Source of the DNA: Notolepis coatsorum | Lineage: Eukaryota; Chordata; Actinopteri; Aulopiformes; Paralepididae | DNA: 64,000 nucleotides | NCBI GenBank assembly: GCA_963971535.1 | Contig: OZ020589.1 | Location: 92,019,188 to 92,083,187 of the forward strand | Reading direction: 5' to 3' | In this document: piece after piece, positions 48,841 through 59,140 of the stretch | How the letters are laid out: every line of letters starts with the position of its first letter | How positions within the stretch are numbered: position 1 is the stretch's first letter | Made by a program: the position numbers and the translations under genes | Notes under the pieces: model-generated | Told to the model about the DNA's origin: nothing | Database searches by the model: none | Seen by the model: the letters and a program-made list of their open reading frames with translations, nothing else

Positions 48841-49218
48841 TTTGTTTTGTGAGACAATGAGACTAATTGCCTAGGGATGGATTGCAACCCATTTCATGGC
48901 AATCACATTCACAGGTGTAAACGGTGCTCTGCCATCAGACCATCGTTCACACCAAACCTGAGGGGAGGGGGCAGGGAGCTGTGTCTACCACACTACACAG
49001 TAAAATACTTATTCTGAAGACATTATTGTTACTTACAGCATTGAGTGGTGGCGATAGTGGCAGATCCACTACCAGTGTTTCTGTAGGCAGACCCGTTTCA
49101 TGCTGAATAAACAAAACAAAAAAAAAATATTAGAAGATGCCTTAACTGCCTCTAGGAATGAAATGTAACAGTTTATTCACAGCAGGTTGTGAATCTAACA
49201 ATACTGTTACTTGCCTGT
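48841..49218 (-). repeat. Duplicated intron-exon block, copy A
   Basis: Matches 55237-55599 (GACAATGAGACTAATTGCCT to ACTGTTACTTGCCTGTTTGC). Both copies are preceded by the same LINE-A scrap, so LINE-A and the exon-3 block were duplicated together. Confidence 0.9.
49037..49102 (-). CDS. KIAA1586-like gene, exon 3
   Basis: Minus strand: acceptor TTATTCAG, 22 codons (HETGLPTETLVVDLPLSPPL..), donor GTAAGT at 49036-49031. Phase 0 on both sides, consistent with exons 2 and 4. The other copy (55425-55483) lacks 12 bp that include the donor, so this copy is the spliceable one. Confidence 0.65.
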
Positions 49219-49435
49219 TTGCGGTGGGGAGGAGACTGTACATTAGGAGGGGGTGGGTGGGAGAGAAATATACATACAGTGGGGAGGATACAGTATATAC
49301 ATACGGTGGGGAGGAGACTGTCTATTAGGAGGGGGTGGGTGGGTGGGAGAGAAATATACATACGGTGGAGAGAATATATACATATGGTGGGGAGGGGACT
49401 GTACATTAGGAGGGGGTGGGTCACGCAGTGGCGGA
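49219..49435 (-). mobile_element. LINE-A 3' UTR minisatellite piece
   Basis: Repeats GTGGGGAGGAGACTGTACAT and AGGAGGGGGTGGGTGGG, like 48600-48812. It continues after the nested insertion at 54867-54892 and 55204-55240. Confidence 0.75.
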
Positions 49436-49544
49436 CTGGCCATCGGGACGTTCGGGACGAATCCCGATGGGCCGGAACCAAAGTGGGCTGGTCCAAAAAA
49501 AAAATATATATATTTTTTTTAACTTTTTTTTTAACTTTTTTTTT

Positions 49545-49787
49545 TTTTGCCAGTGTGTGGGCCACTAATGTGGGCTGGTGTGTGGGCCACTAATGTGGGC
49601 TGGTGTGTGGGCCAGTGTGTGGGCCAGTGTTTGGGCCAGTGTGTGAGTCGGTGTGTGGGCCACTAATGTGGGCCACTAATGTGGGCCAGTGTGTGGGCCA
49701 GTGTGTGGGCCAGTATGTGGGCCGGTGTGTGAGTCGGTGTGTGGGCCACTAATGTGGGCCAGTGTGTGGGCCAGTGTGTGGGCCAGT
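49545..49787 (+). repeat. TGTGTGGGCCAG minisatellite
   Basis: Units of 10-24 bp made of GGTGTGTGGGCCAG and CACTAATGTGGGC. The same repeat continues past the nested elements. Confidence 0.9.
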
Positions 49788-50384
49788 TAGAGCTGCCGCG
49801 GTATTGATATTTTCCTTACCGCACGAATTTCCGAAATATTTCCTACCGCCGCGGTAATTACCGCACAGTGCGCACAAAAAAAAAAAGTTTGAATGCATTT
49901 TTTTTTCTTTTTAGTAGTCTACTCTTATAGCCTGCCTCTAGTCTAATGGCGCTTTTCCACTGCATATTACCTACTCGACTCGACCCGCTTTAGGCACCTG
50001 GTACTTCGTTCCTTTTCCACTGCAGCCAGGTACTACTCCGTTTGGGGAATGGGGATGCAGGCGGGGCCGCCGCCGCTCGCTTGTGTACACTGAAAGCTCT
50101 GTGGGCATAGATGTCCGAGGGCTTGCAGCAAGCCAGAGTTTAACACAGTTTCAATCAATCAATCAATAACAACATTAACCAGACTCTCGTTGCGTCTATT
50201 CTGCCAAAGCTAACGTTACCTCTCATTGTGTATTCTACCAAGCAAACCCGGGTTTAACGTTACCTCTCGTGTATATCGGATAACAACAACAAACTTAACA
50301 CATCAGCGATCTTGTTGTGACACTAAACTCTCCGCTCGGTGGTAAATTGGGTTGATGTCGGTTTTGTTTCATCAATAAATAAGG

Positions 50385-51898
50385 TAGGGGTGCACCGATA
50401 TGAAAATTGGCCACCGATACCGATACCGATTGTTCAACTAACACAATCGGCCGATACCGATACCGATACCGATAATTGTGGCAAAAAATAAGTATTTTTA
50501 ATTTTTTTTAATATTTTTTTAAATATTTTTTTTAATTTTTTTTTTAATTTTTTTAATGAAACTACTGTATATTTGTATGTGTGTTTGTATTTGTAGGCCT
50601 CTTTACTTACTTAAAAAAGGAAACATCAAGAAATATGTTTATGGTATCACTGATCCCTCTCCCAGTATCGTCTGGCGGCCTGCAGAGGGATACTATTTTC
50701 TCAACCAGAGCTTTCAACCAATGCAATGGAACCATTCTGGCGGCCTGCAGCGGGATACTATTCTCTCAACCAGAGCTTTCAACCAATGCAATGGAACCAT
50801 TTTGATTGACAGTCGATTCGGCCAATTACGCCACACCGCTAGCACCCACCTCCTGCTTACCACCAAGCGAATATTCATTTTTCTACTTCGGGGCATGCCG
50901 CCATTGATCTGCTTGTGAGAATGCGAGTCAAACTCAGAACCACAACAAGCTAATAAGTTAGCTGCCCGGCAGTGCCCGCCGACCAGCGCGCTCCACAGGA
51001 TGGCCAAACGAGACACAATGATTTTACTGCAACAAATGTTATAATAAAACAAAGCCTTTCTATACATTTGTCTGGTTGAAAACTTTATTAACAGATTGCA
51101 GAATGTGTAGTTGGGTACGGAATGAGCAACGGAATGTAACCGAGCTATGCACGGCTTGCTTGCTATCTTCGGGTAAATACTATGCTGATGTAATTGAACG
51201 TGTAACTAACTATAATGACGTTAATGCCACAAAACGAATGTTTGTGTCATTTTAACAGCAGATACTTTCTTAAATGCCATCCTCCCGACAGAGCGGTGTT
51301 GATGGGGAGCTCTGATGGATTCGCTTCGCTTGGTTGTGTTATTACATTAGCATTGAACAGCTAACCGAAAGCTAGGGTTAACTAATGTTAAAGGTTTAGC
51401 CATAACGTTACGTTGGCTAAAGTTGGGGCTATTCTTAATCCAGTAATAATGGCTGCAGACCTGCAAGCAAAGTACAGCAAGTTGGCAAAGGAGTATTCCA
51501 ACGTAAATCACATTTTCACCAGTAACGTTAGTCGTCTGCCTCCCGGCTATGAACGGACTCGGAGTAATGCCTTGCTGCTATGGGTAATAATAATATGCTG
51601 ATGTTATTGTCCGTGTAACACTAACTATATAACGTTAATGCCACAAAACGAATGCCTTGTTAATCATAAATAGTAACTTTGATGCAGTAGCTTGTGTGTG
51701 TGTGGGGCGGACGGCGGGCGTTGTGCAGGTAGGTCGCGAGTGAATTTTTTTTTTTGTCTTGACGCTACACAAATGGATGGTTAGTTATCGGCGACTGCTA
51801 TCGGCACATTTGAGCTTATCGGCCGATAGGCCGATAGCAGTCAACAAGGCACTTATCGGCCGATACCGATACCCGACCGATATATCGGTGCACCCCTA
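50385..51898 (+). mobile_element. hAT element 3, TAGGGGTGCACCGATA ends, carries host-exon segment
   Basis: Ends TAGGGGTGCACCGATA and TATCGGTGCACCCCTA; 8-bp duplication AAATAAGG (50377-50384 and 51899-51906). It holds a ~68-bp tandem duplication (50669-50800, CTGGCGGCCTGCAG), a LINE-A scrap (51078-51106) and the captured exon at 51449. Confidence 0.9.
51449..51601 (+). pseudogene. Captured first exon, ppp1r21-like, third copy
   Basis: Opens MAADLQAKYSKLAKEYSNVN and stays open for 50 codons, ending outside any known homology. It has the same leader as 46245-46433 (GCAGATACTTTCTTAAATG, GAACAGCTAACCGAAAGCTA). Confidence 0.5.
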
Positions 51899-52138
51899 AA
51901 ATAAGGCAGAATACACAGTGAATCCATTCTTTTTTGTTTATTGCACTTGGTTCTGTCGCAAACAAATCCTGAATGAAATGCATCCTTAGCGAGGCAGTAA
52001 AGATGGCGGCGTTCTGTTTTCGTTCAGAGGCTACAAAGTGTGACGCGTCGAGTAGGGGGTATCTGCAGAGCCGCAGAGCCAGGCTGGACCAATAGGGTCG
52101 CTTGGAACCGAGTAGGGTATATCTGCAGAGCCGCAAGC

Positions 52139-53239
52139 CAACAGTTTGTCAGAATGGGCAACTGTGTCTCGGAGACAGTGGTCAGCAGCACTGGGGCCCC
52201 ACAGGGGACTGTTCTCGCTCCGTTCTTGTTCACCCTCTACACGGCAGACTTCAATTACAACTCTGAGTCTTGCCACGTCCAAAAATATTCGGACGACACA
52301 GCGATTGTGGCGTGTGTGAGGAAGGGACAGGAGGGAGAGTACAGGGACCAGGTGGGAGCCTTCAGCGACTGGAGCGAACGGAACGGCCTTCTTCTGAACG
52401 CAAAAAAGACCAAGGAGATGGTACTGGACTTCCGCAGGTCGAAACCACCTCTGCAACCAGTCAGCATACGGGGAAACAACATTGAGACGGTGCAATCATA
52501 CAAATATTTAGGAGTGCACCTAGATGATAAGCTGGCCTGGGCTGCTAATGCGGAAGCACTTTACAAGAAAGGACAGAGCAGGCTGTTCTTCCTTAGGAGG
52601 CTCAGGTCTTTTAATGTGTGTGGGGAAATGTTGTACATGTTTTATCAGGCAGTGGTGTCAAGTGTGCTCCTCTACGCCGCTGTCTGTTGGGGTGGTAATA
52701 CCACGGCCAGGGATACCAGACGGCTGGATAAGCTGGTCAAGAAGGCTGGCTCAGTGGTAGGGAGGAGACTGGACCCACTGGGGACCGTGGTGGAGAGCCG
52801 CACTCAGAGCAAGCTGCTGGCCATCATGGGCAATATCAACCACCCTCTCCACCACACCCTGGTGGGGCAGAGCAGCAGTCGCAGCGGACGGCTCATCTCC
52901 CTGCACTCACGGACTGAGCGGCACAGGAGGTCCTTTGTCCCCACAGCCATCAGACTGTACAACAGCGTATTATAGTTACACCTGTTTTTACACCTGTTTT
53001 TACACCTGTTTTTACATCTGTTTTTACACCTGTTTTTATACACCTGCTTTTATCTAATTACGCTCCTATTTTAATTTTAATTTTAATATTGATGGGTATG
53101 ATTTGATTGAATTTTATCATGTACTTATTTTAATTCATGATGCAGACATAATGTGTAACTACTGTTTGGGAATGGTCAAATGTCTGTATGCTATGTGAGC
53201 TGCGAGATACCCTGAATTTCCCCAAGGGGATTAATAAAG

Positions 53240-53282
<43 letters not shown>
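52139..53282 (+). mobile_element. Rex1/Babar-like LINE, 5'-truncated
   Basis: An open RT frame (about 52154-52975) has TGAPQGTVLAPFLFTLYTAD, QKYSDDTAIVACV, KTKEMVLDFRRSKPPL, YKYLGVHLDDKL and a C-terminal RSFVPTAIRLYNSVL, then a stop. In intact relatives RT copies the element RNA at a nicked target. The catalytic box is SDD rather than ADD, usual for this clade. The 3' UTR has five ACCTGTTTTTAC units, then CCAAGGGGATTAATAAAGTA and a (TCTA)n tail (53242-53282). The 5' half, including the endonuclease, is missing. Confidence 0.8.
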
Positions 53283-53394
53283 ATTATTATGATAAAAAAC
53301 AGCGGTGACGCGGTATTCAGCCTAACTCTGCGGTGAGCGTGATGCAACAGCGATACCGCGGTAATGCGGTTATCGCGGCAGCTCTAGGGCCAGT

Positions 53395-53512
53395 GTGAGT
53401 CGGTGTGTGGGCCACTAATGTGGGCCGGTGTGTGGGCCAGTGTGTGGGCCAGTATGTGGGCCGGTGTGTGGGCCGGTGTGTGGGCCAGTGTGTGGGCCAC
53501 TAATGTGGGCCG
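53395..53512 (+). repeat. TGTGTGGGCCAG minisatellite, continued
   Basis: Resumes after the 49788-53386 insertion with CCAGTGTGAGTCGGTGTGTG and runs into the 8-bp duplication of the next hAT. Confidence 0.85.
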
Positions 53513-54787
53513 TAGGGTTGCCACCCGTCCCTTAAAATACGGAATCGTCCCGTAATTGGAAACTAAAAGACCCGTTCCGTATTGAACTGATACGGGACGC
53601 CCTTTGTCCTGTATTTTAAGGTTGCCAGTTTAGTGAGAGAAATAAGCCAGCCGACCTACAAAAACAAGCAAAATTGTGTCCAAAAGTTGCGGAAAATAAA
53701 CAGACTTGGCAACTCTGGTATGATGGGCGTGCGCTCAGCAGCTCACCGACCAATGAGAATTAGCGATTTCTCGTTGCTAAGAAGAGTTCTGTGCCGTTGT
53801 GCCAATCCTCCGTCTGTGCGCTGCGTGATTTATTTTCGAAGACTCTTTGAAAATGTCTACAGCAGACACTGACTCCACCGTGTCCTAAAAAGACAAAACG
53901 CCTCCAGAAATACAGACCTGAGTGGGAAGAGGCAAATCTCTGGCTTGATGGCGTGCGTCAGTGGAGATGTTTACAAAGCAAACTGTAAAGTATGTAGGTG
54001 TTTTCTGTGGCGCATGGTGGACTGACTGACATCAGACAGCATGCCTCAGGAGAACAATATTCCCGAAATATAAGAACGCAAAGGACCCAAGCACCGGTGT
54101 CACAGTTCTTCATAACTGAAACATCTCCTGAGATTGATTCGGTATGGGATATTACATCTTATTTATCTGGTTGTGTTTTTAACTAGATGTCAGTATTTCT
54201 ATTTACCTGCCCTGGCAGCCAGGAGCCTACTCTTCTTTGCACATAATTTTTTATTAATCTTTTAATTTGGGTCACACAAGTGTTTCATTGTATTATTGTC
54301 CTCTTTCAGTAAAAGTGTTCCCAGGCTTTTTTTGTACAGCACTTTATATTCATACAGTATTATGCTCAAGTTGAGGCTATAGTTCAGCCAATTTATTTAA
54401 ACAATGTTAAATGCAAATAAAGCACTTTAAACTTTAAGTATGACTAAATGCTTTCTTGACTATATATAGTAACTGTTCCAAAATGCATAGATTTCTATGT
54501 ATTTTAGGGGTTTGGGGGGCTAGCTCTTTTTAATATAAATGTCATAGATTGTTTTATTTAGATTTCATAGATTTCTATGTATTTCAGGAGTTTGGGGGGC
54601 TGGCTCCCCAAAATAATTAAATAACATAACCCTAAGCCTAACCCTAAAACCGAAATAAAGTAAAAAAAAATAGTGACAAAATCCGCCCATTTTCGCCCAA
54701 AAAACGCCCCAAAACTGCAACAAAAAAATTTGCGCACACTCGATGATAGGTGTCCCTTATTTCTATTGATCGAAGGTGGCAACCCTA
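53513..54787 (+). mobile_element. hAT element, TAGGGTTGCCACCC ends, transposase N-terminal remnant
   Basis: Ends TAGGGTTGCCACCC and GGTGGCAACCCTA; 8-bp duplication GTGGGCCG (53505-53512 and 54788-54795). Only the start of a transposase survives. The second half is AT-rich with duplicated ATAGATTTCTATGTATTT (54487 and 54567). Confidence 0.9.
53850..54186 (+). pseudogene. hAT transposase N-terminal finger, frameshifted
   Basis: Starts near MSTADTDSTV at 53852, then a shift. KANCKVC and, in another frame, FSVAHGGLTDIRQHASGEQY and APVSQFFITETSPEIDSV follow. The latter set is the short zinc-finger end of a common fish hAT transposase. At least two shifts and no catalytic domain. Confidence 0.6.
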
Positions 54788-54892
54788 GTGGGCCGGTGTG
54801 TGGGCCGGTGTGTGGGCTGGTGCGTCTGAATGTCCCGGGCTGAATTTGTGTCCCAGTCCGCCACTGGGTGGGTGTGTTCTAGGAGTAAGGTC

Positions 54893-55203
54893 TAGGGATG
54901 GGTACCTTTCACATTTGAACCGATACGGTACCGGTACCCAACGGTACCTTTTTTCGGTACTTTAGTCTAAAAAATGTATTTACCTACCTCAGTCATGAAA
55001 AAAAATTCCTAACTTCAAATAACTACAATTTCAACCATTTTCGGCTGCTGAATCAAGTCAAATCCTAGGTAAGCATATATTGTGCGTGTGAACGTTGACA
55101 TGATTTTTTATTTTTTTTTGTATCTCACTTGAATCGATACTCGGTAGTACCGACGTGTTTCGGTTCGGTACCTCAAAAGAACCGAATTCGGTACCCATCC
55201 CTA
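54893..55203. mobile_element. hAT MITE, TAGGGATGGGTACC ends
   Basis: Ends TAGGGATGGGTACC and GGTACCCATCCCTA; 8-bp duplication GTAAGGTC (54885-54892 and 55204-55211). It sits in a LINE-A scrap. Confidence 0.9.
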
Positions 55204-55236
55204 GTAAGGTCAAGTAGTAGTCTGACCAGTTTGTTT

Positions 55237-55599
55237 TGTGAGACAATGAGACTAATTGCCTCTACGGATGGGCTGCAACCCATTTCATGGCAATCACATT
55301 CACAGGTGTAAACGGTGCTCTGCCATCAGACCATCGTTCACACCAAACCTGAGGGGAGGGGGCAGGGAGCTGTGTCTACCACACTACACAGTAAAATACT
55401 TATTCTGAAGACATTATTGTTACTTGGTGGCGATAGTGGCAGATCCACTGCCAGTGTTTCTGTAGGCAGACCCGTCTCATGCTGAATAAACAAAACAAAA
55501 AAAAAAACATTAGAAGATGCCTTAACTGCCTCTAGGAATGAAATGTAACAGTTTATTCACAGCAGGTTGTGAATCTAACAATACTGTTACTTGCCTGTT
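55237..55599 (-). repeat. Duplicated intron-exon block, copy B
   Basis: Counterpart of 48841-49218. Its exon-3 segment (55425-55483) lacks TACAGCATTGAG, which includes the splice donor. Confidence 0.9.
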
Positions 55600-55696
55600 T
55601 GCGTTTATTCAAATCATCATTTCTCTCATTCAGTGGTGGTGGGAGCTGCTGTGTATCAGGTGTTACACCACTGCCAGCAGTTTGTTCATCTTCCTG
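55595..55696 (-). CDS. KIAA1586-like gene, exon 2
   Basis: Minus strand: acceptor TTTTTTAG, 34 codons (QEDEQTAGSGVTPDTQQ, then LPPPLNERNDDLNKRKQ), then GCAAGT, a GC-type donor with otherwise consensus bases. Phase 0. It is acidic and low-complexity, as the N-terminal linker of this family usually is. The last ten codon bases also survive at the edge of copy A (49209-49218). Confidence 0.65.
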
Positions 55697-55699
55697 CTA

Positions 55700-55904
55700 A
55701 AAAAACACAAACGGAGATGGAAATATTAGAACACATATCCTGGTTCCCATTAGTCATTACTGCATGATTTGTTTCTTGTTTAGCTAATTCAACAGATTTA
55801 AGCAGCATGTGATTATGAACAGCAAGCAAGGCCTATGTCAAAGCATGCTTTCATGGTTTTGCATGGTCTACTCTAAATCATCGATTCACTATATTCCATA
55901 AAAA
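55700..55904. other. Intron of KIAA1586-like gene
   Basis: No element recognised before the Penelope-like end at ~55905. Confidence 0.4.
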
Positions 55905-55954
55905 AGAAGCAGTGAAGCTAGACCAGCACTCTCAGGTTCAAGTATTTAATGGCA

Positions 55955-56000
55955 GCCTGAAACAAACATGTTTCGGAATTACATATTCCTTCGTCAGTGT
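55955..56000 (-). ncRNA. Candidate hammerhead ribozyme core in Penelope-like element
   Basis: On the minus strand CTGACGA (55997-55991), helix II GGAAT/ATTCC, GAAA (55974-55971), helix III ACA-TGTT-TGT, then U as the cleavage residue. This is the conserved type I core with the very short helix III known from Penelope-like elements. Helix I pairing is not evident beyond one base pair, so the motif may be inactive or need a partner copy. Confidence 0.4.
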
Positions 56001-56581
56001 TATAGCTTGCAATGCACATGCAGTCAAGATGGTGGTTATATACACAGGTGGTTAATGACTTGGCAGGAAATGGCATCACAGCGCAGGTGTGCCTGAGTCT
56101 ATTGGTCCTCAATGACCAAAGGAAAGACCTATCAAAATAGAGTCTGTTAGTAAATACAAATTATACAAATATACAACATATATAAAAAAACAAAAGCAAA
56201 AGCAAAAATACATTACATTACCACCAGAAACTTGATATGTAACATGCCCGTAGTTTATAGGGCTAATTGAGCCCCTTTACTTATTTACATACATTTTTCT
56301 ATTGAGCATCGTAGGATAAACATACCTCATGCGTGAAACAACCACATGGATTAAACCATAATCTTATAGGTAAAAGGTACTTAAAGGAAACAGGTTAACA
56401 CGTTCTCTTCATTCATTCCTCTAGGTTCTATGCAATTAAACAGGTGAATATAATAACATTCCTGTTGCAATAGTAACTTGTGTCTGTCTCCCCCTCTTGC
56501 GGGCCTGTGGACTAACTCAAGTCCCATGTATCTGAGATCGCTAACGGTATGTTTACACCTGGAAAAATGTCTAGCTACTGA

Positions 56582-58748
56582 CTACTTTATATCTGAATTT
56601 CTCACTGAACACTTGTGTTCACTGATTCTTGTTTTAAAGGCTCTGGTTGTCTTCCCCACATAAGAAAAATCACACAGGCATTTTAGCAGATACACAAGAT
56701 TGGATGAATTACACGTGATACGCCCTTTAACAGGTATTTTTTTGTTCGTTTTTGGGTGCGTGTAAAATTTCTCTTTGATCATGCCTTGACACTGTACACA
56801 GGCTTGACAAGGAAAATTTCCATCAGGGATATTCGACAAAAAATGTGTAGGTTTCCTTACGGACAAGTCGGTTTTAACTAATAGGTTAGATAAATTCGCT
56901 TGTCTTTTATAAAAGTAATTAGGCGAATGTTGAAACGCTGTCCCTAATATTGGATCAGACTGTAGAATATGCCAATATTTATTGACGATGCTCCGTATGC
57001 CTCTCGTAATGGGGCTAAAAGTGGACACAAAAGATACTTTGTCTGTGTTTTCTTTTTTCTTTTTGGGGATAAACAACGTGGCCCTATCGATCAGATTGGT
57101 TTTGTACAGGGCTTTACGTGTCAAATCGACACTATAGCCTCTCTCATGAAAACTTCCACGTAGAACTTCTGCTTGTGCATTAAATCTATCTTCAGTGTCA
57201 CAAATTCTCCTATAACGGAGTATTTGGCTGAAAGGTAGACTATTCTTCAAGGCAGGAGTGTGGTAACTGGAATAATGTAAGAACGAGTTACTGTCTGTCT
57301 CCTTTTTGAAGACCTCTGTATGTAATGAGATACCATCAGGGGTTTTCTTGATCAAAACATCTAGGAAAGGTAGAATATGCATATCAAACTTTAATGTAAA
57401 CTTTATAGTTTCTCTACAGGTGTTCAGGTACTCAAGGAAGGCATCAAGATCAGACGATGTACCAGACCAAATAAAAAACATATCATCAATATATCGCATA
57501 TAGGATTTGACGAATTTCTCAAACGGGTTATTATTAAAAATGTGATCAGACTCATACTTGGACATGTACAGGTTGGCTAGGTTCACAGCGGCTGGGGAGC
57601 CCATGCTGAGGCCTCTGTTTTGCAAGTAGTATTTATCTTGGAATTTAAAATAATTCCGAGTTAGAACTAGGTCGGCTAGATTAACTAGCCCTTCTGTGGA
57701 GGGGAGTAACTCCTCTCTAGAGTTTAGATAAAAACTCAGTGCGTCTAGCGCGTCAGCATGTGGAATGCTGGGGTATAGACTGACTACATCTATGGTAACT
57801 AATAAGTCAGAGGGACTAATACTGCAGGTCGATAGTTTGCTCAAAAACTTAGTAGTGTCTTTTAAATAACCACGTTGAGAAGAGGCCAAATCCTTAATAT
57901 GCGAGTCAACAAATTGCGAGATTTTTTTCTGTAGCAGAACCCATACCAGAGACGATCGGTCGACCAGGAGGGTTAACCAGATCCTTATGGATCTTCGGTA
58001 AAGTGTAAATAATAGGCGTAACCGGGTACTCTACAAACATAAACTTAAATTAATTTTCTGTCATCACCTCTGCCAATCTTTTTTTTTTTTTTTTTTTTAT
58101 AACTTTGACCAGTCACCTGGTTCTTTTAGCGTTTATCGCTTTTTCTTCGCATTCATACTTGGTCAAGTTCGACCGACAGAAGCAGGCTGAAAGGGTTCAG
58201 ATGGGGGGGGAAAGACACTCTGGGAAAGGCACGGCTGCCGTCCGGGATTCGAACGCGCTCAGCCCCAGATCCGCGCGAGCGCGGTTGTCCACGGCGCTGA
58301 AATAGCACTCGCGGTACGTGGTGAGCTACTGGAGCTCCCCCAATCTAAGGCTTTTAAGGATTGTTTTAATTTCCGCGGAAAATTTAAATACTGGGTCTGT
58401 ATTTAAAAGGGTATATACCTCTATATCGTTCAATTGTCTATTGATCTCGGATACATACGAACTCTTATTTTGGAGCACGATTCCAGAACCTTTATCGGCT
58501 TTCCTAAAAATTAAATCATCATTCTTCATGAGTTCCTTAAGTGCTGCTGACTCTGATTCTAATAAATTAGGGTAAAGATGGGCTTTGTGACTGGTTTCAC
58601 ATAATTTAAGGACATCATTTTGTACCAATCTGCAAAATGTCTCCACTGAGGGTGGGTTGAGATGAGGGGTAAACACGCTGCATGGTTTAAATACTTTTCT
58701 TTTAGAACAAAGGGTATCAGGCTCTGTTTCACTATATTCCAACCACAT
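56582..58748 (-). pseudogene. Penelope-like RT/GIY-YIG protein, split and frameshifted
   Basis: The N-terminal part (58326-58748) contains FRKADKGSGIVL. The main part (56582-57889, 435 codons) has RT motif A LLVTIDVVSLYPSIPH, motif B GLSMGSPAAVNLANLYMSK, YIDDMFFIW, and a GIY-YIG end with NLVYLLKCLCDFSYVGKT and ISEHK. Between them [11 protein letters not shown] (57960-58000) is followed by a one-base gain in an A run near 57927, and a SINE splits the protein at 58079-58337. The protein would copy the element and nick the target. This copy cannot. Confidence 0.85.
58079..58337 (-). mobile_element. tRNA-derived SINE, minus strand
   Basis: Minus strand: GAGCTCCAGTAGCTCACCAC head, a B-box-like GCGTTCGAATCCCGG (58237-58251), and an A-rich tail (T run at 58079-58099). 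CCAATCT flanks both sides (58072-58078, 58338-58344). Same family as 61787-62005. Confidence 0.8.
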
Positions 58749-58790
58749 GCATAGCCTACACAGTAGATTACAAACAAAAACAAACTGAAT

Positions 58791-59140
58791 TCGTATTTTT
58801 ATTTTATTATTATTCTTCCAATGTGATCGCGTGGCAAATACATTTTTCTTTGGCTGGCCTTGTTATGATAGCAGAAGAATATATCTGCAGTATATATATA
58901 TTTTTGTCAGTACAAGATTAATCAGTGAATCACATTGAATAATAACATGATTATGTCTTGATGATGTCTGATGGACTCTGTAAACACGCATTTGTCATGT
59001 CTCATCTATCATGAACCACGATTATTTTCAAGAGAAACAAAACAGGCAAATAACCTAGCTTAGTCAATCTGGACAAAAGCCTATATTAAAAAAATAAAAG
59101 CTGTTCAAATGCTGTTGCCTGTTAGGTTAGTGTTACTTGC
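58791..59140. other. Intron, nothing recognised
   Basis: AT-rich sequence between the Penelope-like element and exon 1 of the KIAA1586-like gene. Confidence 0.4.

Larger units (their letters stand above)
49788..53386. mobile_element. hAT element, TAGAGCTGCCGCGGTA ends
   Basis: Ends TAGAGCTGCCGCGGTA and CGCGGCAGCTCTA; 8-bp duplication GGGCCAGT (49780-49787 and 53387-53394). It contains a TTTTCCACTGCA-rich piece (49945-50040), a nested hAT (50385-51898), a YY1-like site (52000-52010) and a Rex1-like LINE. No transposase of its own. Confidence 0.9.
49436..54866. mobile_element. DNA transposon, CAGTGGCGGACTGG ends, heavily nested
   Basis: 14-bp perfect terminal repeats (CAGTGGCGGACTGG, CCAGTCCGCCACTG) inserted into the LINE-A UTR. 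The target duplication is not exact (GGTGGGT on both sides with four extra bases at left). Apart from nested elements it consists largely of a TGTGTGGGCCA minisatellite (49545-49787, 53395-53512, 54788-54825). Confidence 0.8.
55905..58790 (-). mobile_element. Penelope-like element, Neptune type
   Basis: The minus-strand element carries an RT/GIY-YIG frame and, downstream on its strand, a ribozyme-like motif. The end region has AATTCCGAAACATGTTTGTT, ATTAAATACTTGAACCTGAG and AGTGCTGGTCTAGCTTCA, a signature of fish Neptune copies. A SINE (58079-58337) is inserted. It lies in the first intron of the KIAA1586-like gene, same strand. Confidence 0.85.

Noticed and set aside
55595..59140. GC donors as annotation errors
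   Set aside because: Considered shifting exon 1 and exon 2 borders to GT sites, but no GT site preserves phase and the GCAAGT context is otherwise consensus in both, so GC donors were kept.
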